Origin: Granulosicoccus sp. | GTDB taxonomy: Bacteria > Pseudomonadota > Gammaproteobacteria > Granulosicoccales > Granulosicoccaceae | Assembly: GCA_023300375.1 (NCBI GenBank) | Contig: JALZWO010000020.1 | Location: 1-64,000, forward strand | Direction: 5' to 3' | Length of the DNA stretch: 64,000 nt | Part shown: piece by piece, positions 54,129-62,639 of the stretch | How the letters are laid out: every line of letters begins with the position of its first letter | How positions within the stretch are numbered: position 1 is the first letter of the stretch | Program-made: the position numbers and the translations under genes | The notes under the pieces: model-generated | What the model was told of the DNA's origin: nothing | Database searches by the model: none | The model's input: the letters and a program-made list of their open reading frames with translations, nothing else

Positions 54129-56786
54129 TCAGGAAATTCTTGGATTGGGTTTACTGCCATCCACGTTAAACAACTTTAACGCTTTTTCAAGATCTGCTTT
54201 ATTCACTGTGCCTTCACGGTAAAGCGATACCATCGCAGCAGCTGCAATATGCTCAGCATCTACCTCAAAGAAGCGACGCAGGTTTACACGGCTATCTGAT
54301 CGCCCGTAACCGTCAGTACCCAACACTGTGAAAGACTGAGGTACAAACTCACGGATCTGCTCCGCATAATTTTTCATATAATCGGTAGCCGCTATAACAG
54401 GGCCCTTAGCATCACCAAGAACTTGCGTCACGTAAGGCACTTTTTGCTCACCCAGCGGATTCAATCGGTTCCAGCGAAGAGCATCCTGTCCGTCTCTGGC
54501 CAGCTCGTTTAACGAGGTAGCAGAGTACACATCCGAACTGACGCCAAAGTGCTCTTCCAACAACCCAGCTGCTTTTATCACTTGCACCAAAATAGTACCT
54601 GAACCCATCAGATTAACGTGCTTGGTTACAGGGCTAGCAGACTTCTCCAGACAATACAAGCCGCGTACAATACCTTCTGCAGAGCCTTCAGGCATACTAG
54701 GATGAAGATAATTTTCATTCATCAGCGTGATGTAGAAAAACACATCTTCCTGATCAACAAACATGCGCTGTAAACCGTTGTGCACGATGACTGCGACTTC
54801 ATGGCTGAATGTAGGGTCGTAGCTAATGCAGTTAGGCACTGTACTGGCCAGAATGTGCGAATGACCATCTTCATGTTGCAGACCTTCACCATTCAGGGTG
54901 GTGCGCCCTGCTGTGCCACCAAGCATGAAGCCGCGTGCTCGTGAATCACCCGCAGCCCAAGCAAGATCACCCACTCGTTGAAAGCCGAACATAGAGTAGT
55001 AGATGAAGAAAGGAATCATGGGTACGCCATGCACGCTGTATGACGTGGCCGCAGCAATCCAATCAGCCATACCACCTGCTTCATTGATGCCTTCTTGCAG
55101 TATTTGCCCGCTGATACTTTCCTTGTAGTACATCATTTGCTCGGAATCTTCAGGCGTGTAATTCTGCCCTTTGGGGTTATAAATTCCCACTGATCGAAAC
55201 AATCCTTCCATACCGAAGGTACGACTTTCGTCTGGAACAATAGGTACAACCTGCTTACCGATTTTCTTGTCTCGAAGCAAGGTTGTTAGCACTCGCACGA
55301 AGGCCATGGTGGTTGAGATCTCACGCTCGCCACTGGACTTCAACTGTGCATCAAACGTGGACAGCTCAGGAATTTCCAGCTTGGGTGTATCGCGCCACTG
55401 ACGCTTTGGGAACTCACCACCCAATGCTGCACGGCATTTGGCCCAGTAGGCTTTCTGCTCATTGTCTAAGGTGACAAAGGGTGCATTTGGCAAGTCTGAG
55501 TCACTGACCGGAATCTTGAATCGATCACGAAAAGCGCGCAACTGATCTTCGGCCATCTTCTTTTGCTGGTGTGTGATGTTCTGACCTTCGCCAGCGTTAC
55601 CCATACCGTAGCCTTTAACCGTTTTAATTAGAAGGCAAGTGGGCTGGCCGACCGTATCACTAGCCTTTTTAAAGGCGCTGTAGACCTTTTCCGGATCGTG
55701 ACCGCCCCGCTTGAGATTCCAGATTTCATCGTCAGTCCAGTCTTTGACCAGTTCAGCGGTCTCTGGGTATTTACCGAAGAAAGTCTCTCGAACATAGGCG
55801 CCATCTCGAGACTTGATCGTTTGATAGTCTCCGTCTACGGTTTCTTCCATGAGTTGACGTAACTTACCGCTAGTGTCTTGCTCGAGAAGTTCGTCCCAGC
55901 CTCTTCCCCAAAGCAGCTTGATAACGTTCCAGCCACTGCCACGAAACTCACCTTCTAACTCTTGAACAATCTTGCCGTTACCTCTTACGGGGCCATCAAG
56001 ACGCTGTAGATTGCAGTTGACGACGAATATGAGATTGTCCAGACCCTCTCTTGCGGCCAAACTGATAGCGCCCAATGATTCCGGCTCATCCATCTCACCG
56101 TCACCGAGAAAACACCACACTTTGCGATCTGCCATATCGATATGACCGCGATTGTGCATGTACTTCATGAAGCGCGCCTGATAGATCGCACACAGAGGAC
56201 CTAGGCCCATAGAAACAGTAGGGAACTGCCAGTAGTCAGGCATTAGCCAAGGGTGTGGATAGGAAGATAAGCCTTTGCCGTCGACTTCTGAGCGGAAGTT
56301 AAGCAACTGCTCTTCGCTAATACGGCCTTCCATGAAACTACGCGCATAAATTCCAGGAATAACGTGGCCCTGAAAGAAGACCAAGTCTCCACCATGCTCG
56401 TCGGACTGCGAACGCCAAAAGTGATTGAAGCCAATATCGTACATGACCGCAGATGAGGCAAAGGAGGCAATATGACCTCCGTACTCTGAGCTGACCTTGT
56501 TGCGCCGCACAACTGTTGCCATCGCATTCCAGCGATTGATAGTGCGAATACGCCATTCCATATTAAGGTCGCCGGGGTAAGGCGCTTGTTGATCTAGTGG
56601 AATAGAATTTAGGTAATAGGTCGTTGATGAAAATGGCAGATTAGCGCCGCCTGAACGAGCTTCTTGCACTGCACTATCCAGTAGAAAATGAGCGCGCTCT
56701 CCCCCATCTTTCTCTACTACATCCGCAATGGCATCTTTCCATTCGGAGGTTTCGACCGGATCAATGTCGTTGACTTCTTCGTTCAT
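54129..56786 (-). CDS. aceE: Pyruvate dehydrogenase E1, homodimeric type
   Basis: An 885-residue ThDP enzyme decarboxylating pyruvate and acetylating the lipoyl groups. Family marks: HGGDLVFFQGHVIPGIYARS, the ThDP motif from GDGEMDEPESLGAIS to VVNCNLQRLDGPVRG, KTVKGYGMG, RTFGMEGLFR and GTDGYGRSDSR. I start at ATG 56786 (MNEEVND); the open frame extends 13 residues further. First gene of aceE-aceF-lpdA-phaA-phaB on the minus strand. No PdhR gene is adjacent. Confidence 0.95.
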   Translation of the reverse strand: MNEEVNDIDPVETSEWKDAIADVVEKDGGERAHFLLDSAVQEARSGGANLPFSSTTYYLNSIPLDQQAPYPGDLNMEWRIRTINRWNAMATVVRRNKVSSEYGGHIASFASSAVMYDIGFNHFWRSQSDEHGGDLVFFQGHVIPGIYARSFMEGRISEEQLLNFRSEVDGKGLSSYPHPWLMPDYWQFPTVSMGLGPLCAIYQARFMKYMHNRGHIDMADRKVWCFLGDGEMDEPESLGAISLAAREGLDNLIFVVNCNLQRLDGPVRGNGKIVQELEGEFRGSGWNVIKLLWGRGWDELLEQDTSGKLRQLMEETVDGDYQTIKSRDGAYVRETFFGKYPETAELVKDWTDDEIWNLKRGGHDPEKVYSAFKKASDTVGQPTCLLIKTVKGYGMGNAGEGQNITHQQKKMAEDQLRAFRDRFKIPVSDSDLPNAPFVTLDNEQKAYWAKCRAALGGEFPKRQWRDTPKLEIPELSTFDAQLKSSGEREISTTMAFVRVLTTLLRDKKIGKQVVPIVPDESRTFGMEGLFRSVGIYNPKGQNYTPEDSEQMMYYKESISGQILQEGINEAGGMADWIAAATSYSVHGVPMIPFFIYYSMFGFQRVGDLAWAAGDSRARGFMLGGTAGRTTLNGEGLQHEDGHSHILASTVPNCISYDPTFSHEVAVIVHNGLQRMFVDQEDVFFYITLMNENYLHPSMPEGSAEGIVRGLYCLEKSASPVTKHVNLMGSGTILVQVIKAAGLLEEHFGVSSDVYSATSLNELARDGQDALRWNRLNPLGEQKVPYVTQVLGDAKGPVIAATDYMKNYAEQIREFVPQSFTVLGTDGYGRSDSRVNLRRFFEVDAEHIAAAAMVSLYREGTVNKADLEKALKLFNVDGSKPNPRIS

Positions 56787-57571
56787 GGTTTTGGCTCTGT
56801 TGGATCTGTAAGAAATGGCGCGCACAGTGGCTGCGAATTGAGTTCGTGTGAGGGCGCATTCATTAAAATGTAACCGCAGGGAGGCTGGGAGGCAGGCAGC
56901 AGACAGAGCTTTGCCGACCGAAAGAGTGAGGATACGAGAGGTTTAACGAGAGACACAGCCTTCAGGCATTCGGCTATCAGGCGTCGAGCGCCAGCTACGC
57001 AAAATCGCACTTGACTGGATAACCGGTTCACCACATGAGGCGGTCGAGGGCACAAGAAACTCGCGCAGGATGCAGATAAAATTCGGAACAAATTCATCGC
57101 TAGGTACAGCGCCGTTGGGCCAGGAGCAAGCTCCATGGATACTACCTTGATCAAGTTCATCGCCACCTAATTCGTTGAAGAGCAATTTGAGGGTACCGCA
57201 GCGGCTCGGTAGGTGGTTAATATATAGGCAGAGGCGACGAATGTCGACACTGTTGCATTCGACAGGTGTTTGGATGGCAATTCACTATGGGTAAAAAAGA
57301 GACCGACAAACTGGATGCGCCGAGGATAGACCGAGGACGTGATCTGAGATTGGGAGGTGATATTCAGAGTGTTTTTAGTTGACGGCTGAAAGCGAGATGT
57401 GTCACATAGAGGTACACCGACCCGTAGCGTGTGGATTAGTTCACGCCTAAATCACTTTTGCTGGTTACGAGGTGTCGACTATCTTTAAAACGTTACTTGC
57501 CAAGCATCGGGCGCCATTGGCGCTGAGATTAAACCCAGCCACCTCTAGAACTCTTCTGAGTCGGCAAGGGG
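56787..57571. other. Intergenic region upstream of aceE
   Basis: 785 bp between aceE and the esterase gene, presumably holding the aceE promoter on the minus strand. Two overlapping minus-strand frames (57185-56943 and 57166-56783) and a 31-codon plus-strand frame at 57287 exist, but none has family resemblance, a good ribosome-binding site or a convincing start. I see no RNA gene. Confidence 0.45.
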
Positions 57572-58636
57572 CTAAGCAGCTCGTGATTGCTCCCCGGACG
57601 AATCATCTTCAGGCGACTCAGATTGACTAGCGGAGGATTGCTTAAAGAACATCCAGATCAGCTCACTCACATTTGGCGCATCAGGCACACTGTAGTCTCC
57701 CGGCAACCCTCCAGGCCAGCCGTGAGGTACATTGCTCAATAGGAAGTGCCCTACTTGCAATGCGCCTTCTGCACTGTATTGCTCAAAACGCCAAGATGGC
57801 GTGGGCATAGAGTCGCCGAATAAAGAGTCAGGTTCTTCCTCGCAGCCCGACGCCACTAGCCAGCTATCGCGTAGGTTGGAGCCTAATTTAGGACCAACGG
57901 TTTTGTCAGCCTTAGACTGTATGACGAGCAAAGGCGGTGCTGGGGCCACAAGCTCCCTCTTTAGTAACCTAACCAAAGTGCCAACGGTCTTTCTTACCAC
58001 AGGGAGTTGCCGGACGAATTTAACCGACCTCGAACTCTCTCCATAGGGTACGCCAGCGATGCTCGCACCACTGGTCCAGAAGTCGCTGTAGGACGCAAGC
58101 GAAACCACACTCATAGCCGCACCCGATGACAAGCCGCAAATGTGCCTTCTTGTCTCGTCTACCGCATACAATTCGCTGACATCTTCGGCAATACGGTGTA
58201 AATCTGACACTTCTCCTCGCCCACGTTGACGTTGACGGGTCAACCACCAACCCCAACAGTTACTGTTTCTCATTCCAGAGTACGTGGTGACGAAAGGATA
58301 AACCACGATGGCGCCTTCACGATCGGCAATGGCATCGAACCCAGATATGTCTTGGATCGAGAGATGGTCTTGTTTGCAGCCGTGCAACAGCATGATCAGC
58401 GGGTATTGACGATTCTCTGAATAGCCCTTAGGCAGATACACCCTGTACTGCCTCAGCCTCGACACGCGACCGTCCTGCTTGAGAATTTCGTGATCCACAA
58501 CCTGCCCGCCTGTCGCCTTCACGTGTTGGCGAACAAGCACAGCTTCTAAGTCGTTCTGTCTAATCATCTGATGGGCCAGCTTCCATACAACCAGGCGAGT
58601 TCGTCGAGTATATTGCAACGCAAAATATACTTCCAT
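57572..58636 (-). CDS. PHB-depolymerase-family esterase
   Basis: A 354-residue alpha/beta hydrolase of the LpqC / poly(3-hydroxybutyrate) depolymerase type. YRVYLPKGYSENRQYPLIML leads to the oxyanion motif LLHGCKQD, and the nucleophile elbow is CGLSSGAAMS (GxSxG). Asp (QSKADKTVG) and His (NVPHGWPGG) complete a triad. There is no signal peptide, so an intracellular role (PHB mobilisation) is more likely than extracellular polymer digestion. A TTGC-AAC-GCAA inverted repeat (58613-58623) sits within the first codons of this frame, so the true start could be ATG 58564 (MIRQNDL). Placed between the PDH and phasin blocks. Confidence 0.78.
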   Translation of the reverse strand: MEVYFALQYTRRTRLVVWKLAHQMIRQNDLEAVLVRQHVKATGGQVVDHEILKQDGRVSRLRQYRVYLPKGYSENRQYPLIMLLHGCKQDHLSIQDISGFDAIADREGAIVVYPFVTTYSGMRNSNCWGWWLTRQRQRGRGEVSDLHRIAEDVSELYAVDETRRHICGLSSGAAMSVVSLASYSDFWTSGASIAGVPYGESSRSVKFVRQLPVVRKTVGTLVRLLKRELVAPAPPLLVIQSKADKTVGPKLGSNLRDSWLVASGCEEEPDSLFGDSMPTPSWRFEQYSAEGALQVGHFLLSNVPHGWPGGLPGDYSVPDAPNVSELIWMFFKQSSASQSESPEDDSSGEQSRAA

Positions 58637-59210
58637 TTAAATGTTGTGAACAAGTATGAATGCTCCATAAACTAATACCGAATAAGTTCAACAACTTGCA
58701 CAACAATAGTAAATTTAAGCTGCATTGGCATAATTAGACAGACAATGCACTGTGCAATTCGTTGTCTACGAATTATCAGCCATTCAATGTAACGTAAAAC
58801 AAAATGTAGCGGTCAAGATACAGAGCGACAACAAAACTGACGATGCCGTTAATTTCCTCAATCTAGAAGCACGTACCTCGGAAGTAGAATCCTTCACGCC
58901 CACGCCCGCAGTGGATGAACCGCTGCACTTGGTAAGACATAGCGGCAAAATCAAGCGACAACTTAGAGACGCGTCCCTTAATGACGGTTATGTCTCGGAT
59001 AAATAAAGAACGCGTGAATATAGGAGGCAAAAGCAGAATGAACTTGAATTGGCCCACTATTATTGCACCGCACTGCAATATTTTTCAGAAAATAACAGCA
59101 TATTTTTTTTAAAACCAAATTAATTAAAAATAAATTCAAATTATTTATCTATATAAATCAATATTTTAAATAAATACCATTCAACTTCCACCATTTTTTG
59201 CCGTTGTATA
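58637..59210. other. Divergent control region between esterase and phasin genes
   Basis: Carries TGCA-type repeats: a perfect palindrome TGCAC-T-GTGCA (58746-58756) and TTGCACCGCACTGCAA (59063-59078), similar to the elements over the phasin promoter. From 59095 to 59180 it is extremely AT-rich, a plausible UP-element or bent-DNA stretch. An 84-codon frame (58752-59006, GTG start on the palindrome) has no family resemblance and I do not call it a gene. Confidence 0.55.
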
Positions 59211-59250
59211 TTGCATTGCAACAAAAGCATCTCTATAATGCACTGCAACA
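59211..59250 (+). promoter_or_regulatory. phaP promoter with two PhaR-type operator repeats
   Basis: TTGCAT (59211-59216), a 17-bp spacer and TATAAT (59234-59239) form a near-consensus promoter. TTGCATTGCAACA (59211-59223) covers the -35 and ATGCACTGCAACA (59238-59250) covers the end of the -10 and the start site; the two are direct repeats 27 bp apart. In Ralstonia and other PHB producers PhaR represses phasin genes by binding two such sites and is released by growing PHB granules. phaR itself lies 950 bp downstream. Confidence 0.75.
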
Positions 59251-59296
59251 AGATGAATTAAACCTTTTACTTTTAACTTTAAATTGGAGCACGACA

Positions 59297-59650
59297 ATGC
59301 AAAACTTTACAGACAACATGAACGAGCAATTCAAAACTTTCTCTGACCTACAAGCAAAGAGCCTCGAGCCAATGCGTATCTTCGCAAGCTTGACTACTGA
59401 TGCTGCTGAGCAATTCGCTCGTCACAGCCACGCGGTAGCGGGCGATGTACTTGATTTCGCTGCTAAATCAGCAAACCTGCCTCTAGCTGGCGACAACATA
59501 CAAGATGTTGCTTCTGCTCAAGTAGCTGAAGTATCTACATTCACAGAGTTGATGAACACACGCGCCAGTGAGTATTCTGAATTGGCTCAATCTTTCGCTA
59601 CTCAAGCCAAAGAAGCAGCTGAATCAGCAACTTCTTCTCTCAACAAGTAG
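59297..59650 (+). CDS. phaP: Phasin (PHB granule-associated protein)
   Basis: A 117-residue, almost wholly helical amphipathic protein of the phasin_2 type: DLQAKSLEPMRIFASLTTDA, EQFARHSHAVAGDVLDFAAK and a heptad-rich end. Phasins coat PHB granules and set their number and size. ATG 59297 is preceded by TTGGAGC; the longer frame from 59198 reads through the operators and is not coding. First gene after the repressible promoter. Confidence 0.88.
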   Translation: MQNFTDNMNEQFKTFSDLQAKSLEPMRIFASLTTDAAEQFARHSHAVAGDVLDFAAKSANLPLAGDNIQDVASAQVAEVSTFTELMNTRASEYSELAQSFATQAKEAAESATSSLNK

Positions 59651-59689
59651 TGCGTACAGCTTTACAGCCTTGATAACTACGGAGCTACC

Positions 59690-60079
59690 ATGAATACAGA
59701 ATTTAACGAACAGTTTGCAGAGATGCAAAAAAAGACCCTTGAAGGCCTAGAGCCAATGCAGAACATCGGTAACGTCGCTGCTCAGGCATTTGAGCGGATC
59801 GCTCGTAAAAACTACGACCTGATGGGTGATTTAGTTGACTATGCGGTCACGCAGGCGAAAATGCCTGAAGGCGAGCTGGACGCTCAAAAGGTCTATGACC
59901 AACGTGTCGCTGAGACAAAAGCATTCGCCGACAAAGTGAACGCTCGCGCTGCCGAGTATGTAGAGTTGGCTGGTGAGTTAGGTGAGATGGTTTCTGCCAA
60001 CGGTGCTGCTGCTCCGGCGAAAGCTGCACCTGCTGCGAAGAAAACGGCTGCCAAGAAGAAAGCCGCGAAAGCCAAGTAG
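59690..60079 (+). CDS. Phasin with lysine/alanine-rich histone-like tail
   Basis: A 129-residue second phasin, similar to the first (KTLEGLEPMQNIGNVAAQAF, NYDLMGDLVDYAVTQAKMPE, AETKAFADKVNARAAEYVEL). The last 25 residues are Ala/Lys-rich, with AAKKTAAKKKAAKAK, as in histone-H1-like PhaF of pseudomonads, which ties granules to the nucleoid. That role is inferred. Good CGGAGC site; 39 nt after the first phasin, with a terminator following. Confidence 0.87.
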   Translation: MNTEFNEQFAEMQKKTLEGLEPMQNIGNVAAQAFERIARKNYDLMGDLVDYAVTQAKMPEGELDAQKVYDQRVAETKAFADKVNARAAEYVELAGELGEMVSANGAAAPAKAAPAAKKTAAKKKAAKAK

Positions 60080-60113
60080 TTAGTAGTCATTGCAGTAGTG
60101 CAATAAGTCTAAT

Positions 60114-60149
60114 CGCCTGCCCCAGCCTAATGGTTTGGGTGGGCGTTTT
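60114..60149 (+). terminator. Terminator after the phasin pair
   Basis: CGCCTGCCC (60114-60122) pairs with GGGTGGGCG (60137-60145), with two G-T wobbles, then TTTT. Separates phasin transcripts from phaR-phaC. Confidence 0.75.
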
Positions 60150-60202
60150 CCTATGGTTGTTGACGAATGCGTGGTAGTCCATCATTGTGTAGCGAGTCGT
60201 CG

Positions 60203-60682
60203 ATGCACAACACGAGCGTATTTGTGAGCCAAAATAGATTAATTAAAAAGTACGCGAACCGGCGTCTTTATGACACAGTTGCCAGTAAACACGTAACCCT
60301 TAGCGATGTTCGCAAGCTGGTTGTCGAAGGCTTCGAGATTCAAATTATCGAAGATACGTCAGGCGACGATATTACAAGACCGCTTCTTCTACAAATCATT
60401 GCTGAACAAGAAGGCAATGGCGGCACTCCTATCCTAACCGAGGTTCTGCTGTCTCAGTTGATCCGGTTTTACGGCAACCCGATGCAAAGTATGATGTCAG
60501 AGTACCTGCAAAAAAGCGTCAGTACATTTGTGCAACAACAAAGCACCATTCAGGAGCAAATGCAACACATGTTGTCCCATACACCGGCTGACACCATGAG
60601 CGATCTGATGCAGCAAAACTTGAAAACCTGGGACACTCTATTTAAAGGTAGTACCAGTAGAAATAATGACGACAAGAAATAG
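60203..60682 (+). CDS. phaR: Polyhydroxyalkanoate synthesis repressor
   Basis: A 159-residue PhaR. The DNA-binding N-terminus LIKKYANRRLYDTVASKHVT and LSDVRKLVVEGFEIQIIEDT is diagnostic, and the following ITRPLLLQIIAEQEGNGGTP is the PHB accumulation regulatory domain. PhaR binds TGCA-rich operators and PHB itself, de-repressing phasin synthesis as polymer accumulates. The frame extends to GTG 60167; I use ATG 60203, closer to the family start. phaC follows after 57 nt. Confidence 0.93.
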   Translation: MHNTSVFVSQNRLIKKYANRRLYDTVASKHVTLSDVRKLVVEGFEIQIIEDTSGDDITRPLLLQIIAEQEGNGGTPILTEVLLSQLIRFYGNPMQSMMSEYLQKSVSTFVQQQSTIQEQMQHMLSHTPADTMSDLMQQNLKTWDTLFKGSTSRNNDDKK

Positions 60683-60739
60683 CTGATTTGGGCAGAACAG
60701 ATCTACCCACCGAACAACAAGCTACAACAAATCGCGAGA

Positions 60740-62527
60740 ATGGCTGTGAGTGATCAAGAAAAGATCGTAAAAGAACACATGGAAGACATGACCAAAACGT
60801 TTACGGACGTTTGGCAGAAAAATGCAGCCATGATGACTGAACTGTTTAATCAGTCTCATCAGATTCTTACTAAAGACATCGATCCGATGAATATTGGCCC
60901 CGCGTTCAGCAAAGCCTCAAAATATTTCTCGAACGATCCGATGAAAATGATGGAGGCGAATTACGAGCTATGGAAAGAGCACGTTGCACTCATGCAGGAG
61001 GCCAGCATGGATATGATGAACAAGAGCCCCTTACCAGAAGCCTCGCAACCCTACGATCGCCGCTTTAAGCATGAAGATTGGGCCAACAACCCCATGTTTG
61101 ATTACATTAAGAAATCTTACTTGATCACAAGTAAGTGGATGGTGAACACCATGACATCTGTAGACGGCTTGAGCGAAAGCGATAAAAACAAGATTGTCTT
61201 TTACTCACAGCTATTGGCAGATGCGTTTTCTCCTTCAAATTTCTTTATGACTAACCCTGAAGCTATTCGGACCATGGTTGAAACCAATGGGGAGAGCGTG
61301 GTTAAAGGCATGGAAAACCTACAACGCGATCTTGACCCACAGACAAGTCAACTTAGCATCATGATGACGGACCCCGATGCTTTTGAGCTTGGCAAAAACA
61401 TCGCCACTACACCCGGTAAAATCGTCTATCAGAACGCTCTACTCCAGCTCATACAATACGAGCCGACCACAGCAAAGGTACATGAGCGTCCACTCGTTAT
61501 TGCGCCGCCATGGATAAACAAGTACTACATCCTAGACCTACAACCTAAAAATTCTTTCATAGCTTGGGCGGTTGCGCAGGGCTACACTGTTTTTGTAATC
61601 TCGTGGGTAAATCCGGATTCAGAACTCGGTGGCAAGACGTTTGAAGACTACATGCAAGAGGGCATACTCGAAGTGCTTGACGCTGTTGAACAAGCTACCG
61701 GTGTTAAAGACGTATCCATGATTGGATACTGCATTGGTGGAACCTTGCTCAGTGCTACGCTTGCCTACATGGCTGAAATAGGCGATAAACGTATAAAAGC
61801 TGCAACTTTCTTTGCCTCACAAGCTGATTTTTCCGAGGCAGGCGATTTAAAATTATTCGCCGATGAGGTTCAAGTAGATAACCTTGAAAGCGCAATGGAG
61901 GAGAAAGGCTACTTAGAGGGTAAGTCAATGGCCAGCACATTCAACATGCTGCGTTCCAATGATCTGATCTGGTCCTTCTATGTCGATAATTACCTGCTGG
62001 GCAAGGATCCATTAAAATTCGACCTACTTTACTGGAACGCTGATTCCACACGTATGCCGCGCGAAACCCATTTGTTTTACTTACGCGAAATGTACATCAA
62101 TAACAATCTGTCCAAGCCTGGCGGCATTTCCCTCAAAGGCATTCCTATTGATTTGTCAAAGATCACCATTCCAATCTATCTGCAAGCTGCTAAAGAAGAC
62201 CACATAGCCCCTTACCCATCTGTGTTCAAATCCACGGGATTTTATAGCGGCCCTGTTCGTTTCATGTTGGCAGGTTCTGGTCACATTGCCGGCGTCATCA
62301 ACCATCCTGCAGCTGAAAAATATAACCACTGGATAAACGATGATCAACCTAAAGACCTAGATCAGTGGTTGGAAGGTGCAGTAGAGCATAAAGGCTCTTG
62401 GTGGGTTGACTGGGACAAATGGTTGTCGAAGCACTCTGGCGAAAAAGTGGCCAAGCGCATACCAGGCGCAGGCAAACTGAAAGTGCTAGAAGACGCACCG
62501 GGAAGTTACGTGTCCGTCAAAAGCTGA
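60740..62527 (+). CDS. phaC: Class I polyhydroxyalkanoate synthase
   Basis: A 595-residue PHA synthase. The lipase-like box is GYCIGG with nucleophile Cys331; Asp487 (KEDHIAPYPS) and His515 (GSGHIAGVINHPA) complete the triad with the same Asp-His spacing as Ralstonia PhaC (Cys319/Asp480/His508). PPWINKYYILDLQPKNSFI and WNADSTRMPRETHLFYLREM are class I hallmarks. It polymerises (R)-3-hydroxybutyryl-CoA on granules. No PhaE partner gene, consistent with class I. Confidence 0.95.
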   Translation: MAVSDQEKIVKEHMEDMTKTFTDVWQKNAAMMTELFNQSHQILTKDIDPMNIGPAFSKASKYFSNDPMKMMEANYELWKEHVALMQEASMDMMNKSPLPEASQPYDRRFKHEDWANNPMFDYIKKSYLITSKWMVNTMTSVDGLSESDKNKIVFYSQLLADAFSPSNFFMTNPEAIRTMVETNGESVVKGMENLQRDLDPQTSQLSIMMTDPDAFELGKNIATTPGKIVYQNALLQLIQYEPTTAKVHERPLVIAPPWINKYYILDLQPKNSFIAWAVAQGYTVFVISWVNPDSELGGKTFEDYMQEGILEVLDAVEQATGVKDVSMIGYCIGGTLLSATLAYMAEIGDKRIKAATFFASQADFSEAGDLKLFADEVQVDNLESAMEEKGYLEGKSMASTFNMLRSNDLIWSFYVDNYLLGKDPLKFDLLYWNADSTRMPRETHLFYLREMYINNNLSKPGGISLKGIPIDLSKITIPIYLQAAKEDHIAPYPSVFKSTGFYSGPVRFMLAGSGHIAGVINHPAAEKYNHWINDDQPKDLDQWLEGAVEHKGSWWVDWDKWLSKHSGEKVAKRIPGAGKLKVLEDAPGSYVSVKS

Positions 62528-62588
62528 ATTAGTTTATAAAACGGGGTAGAAGGCCTAATTCAGTCACCATACTGGCTTTAGCACAGCG

Positions 62589-62621
62589 CCCGAAAAGAAC
62601 ATCTAGCACTATTTTTTCGGG
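62589..62621. terminator. Inverted repeat between convergent phaC and the repeat protein
   Basis: CCCGAAAA (62589-62596) pairs with TTTTCGGG (62614-62621) around a 17-nt loop. The T-run is inside the stem, not after it, so this is only a candidate two-way terminator. Confidence 0.4.
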
Positions 62622-62639
62622 TGGTTGCTGGGCCCAGTT

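Noticed and set aside
56943-57185. Minus-strand 80-codon frame upstream of aceE
   Set aside because: TTG start, no ribosome-binding site, no recognisable domain, and overlapped by another open frame of equal quality.
58752-59006. 84-codon plus-strand frame as a small gene
   Set aside because: Its GTG start lies on a TGCA palindrome, there is no ribosome-binding site and no family resemblance; the region looks regulatory.
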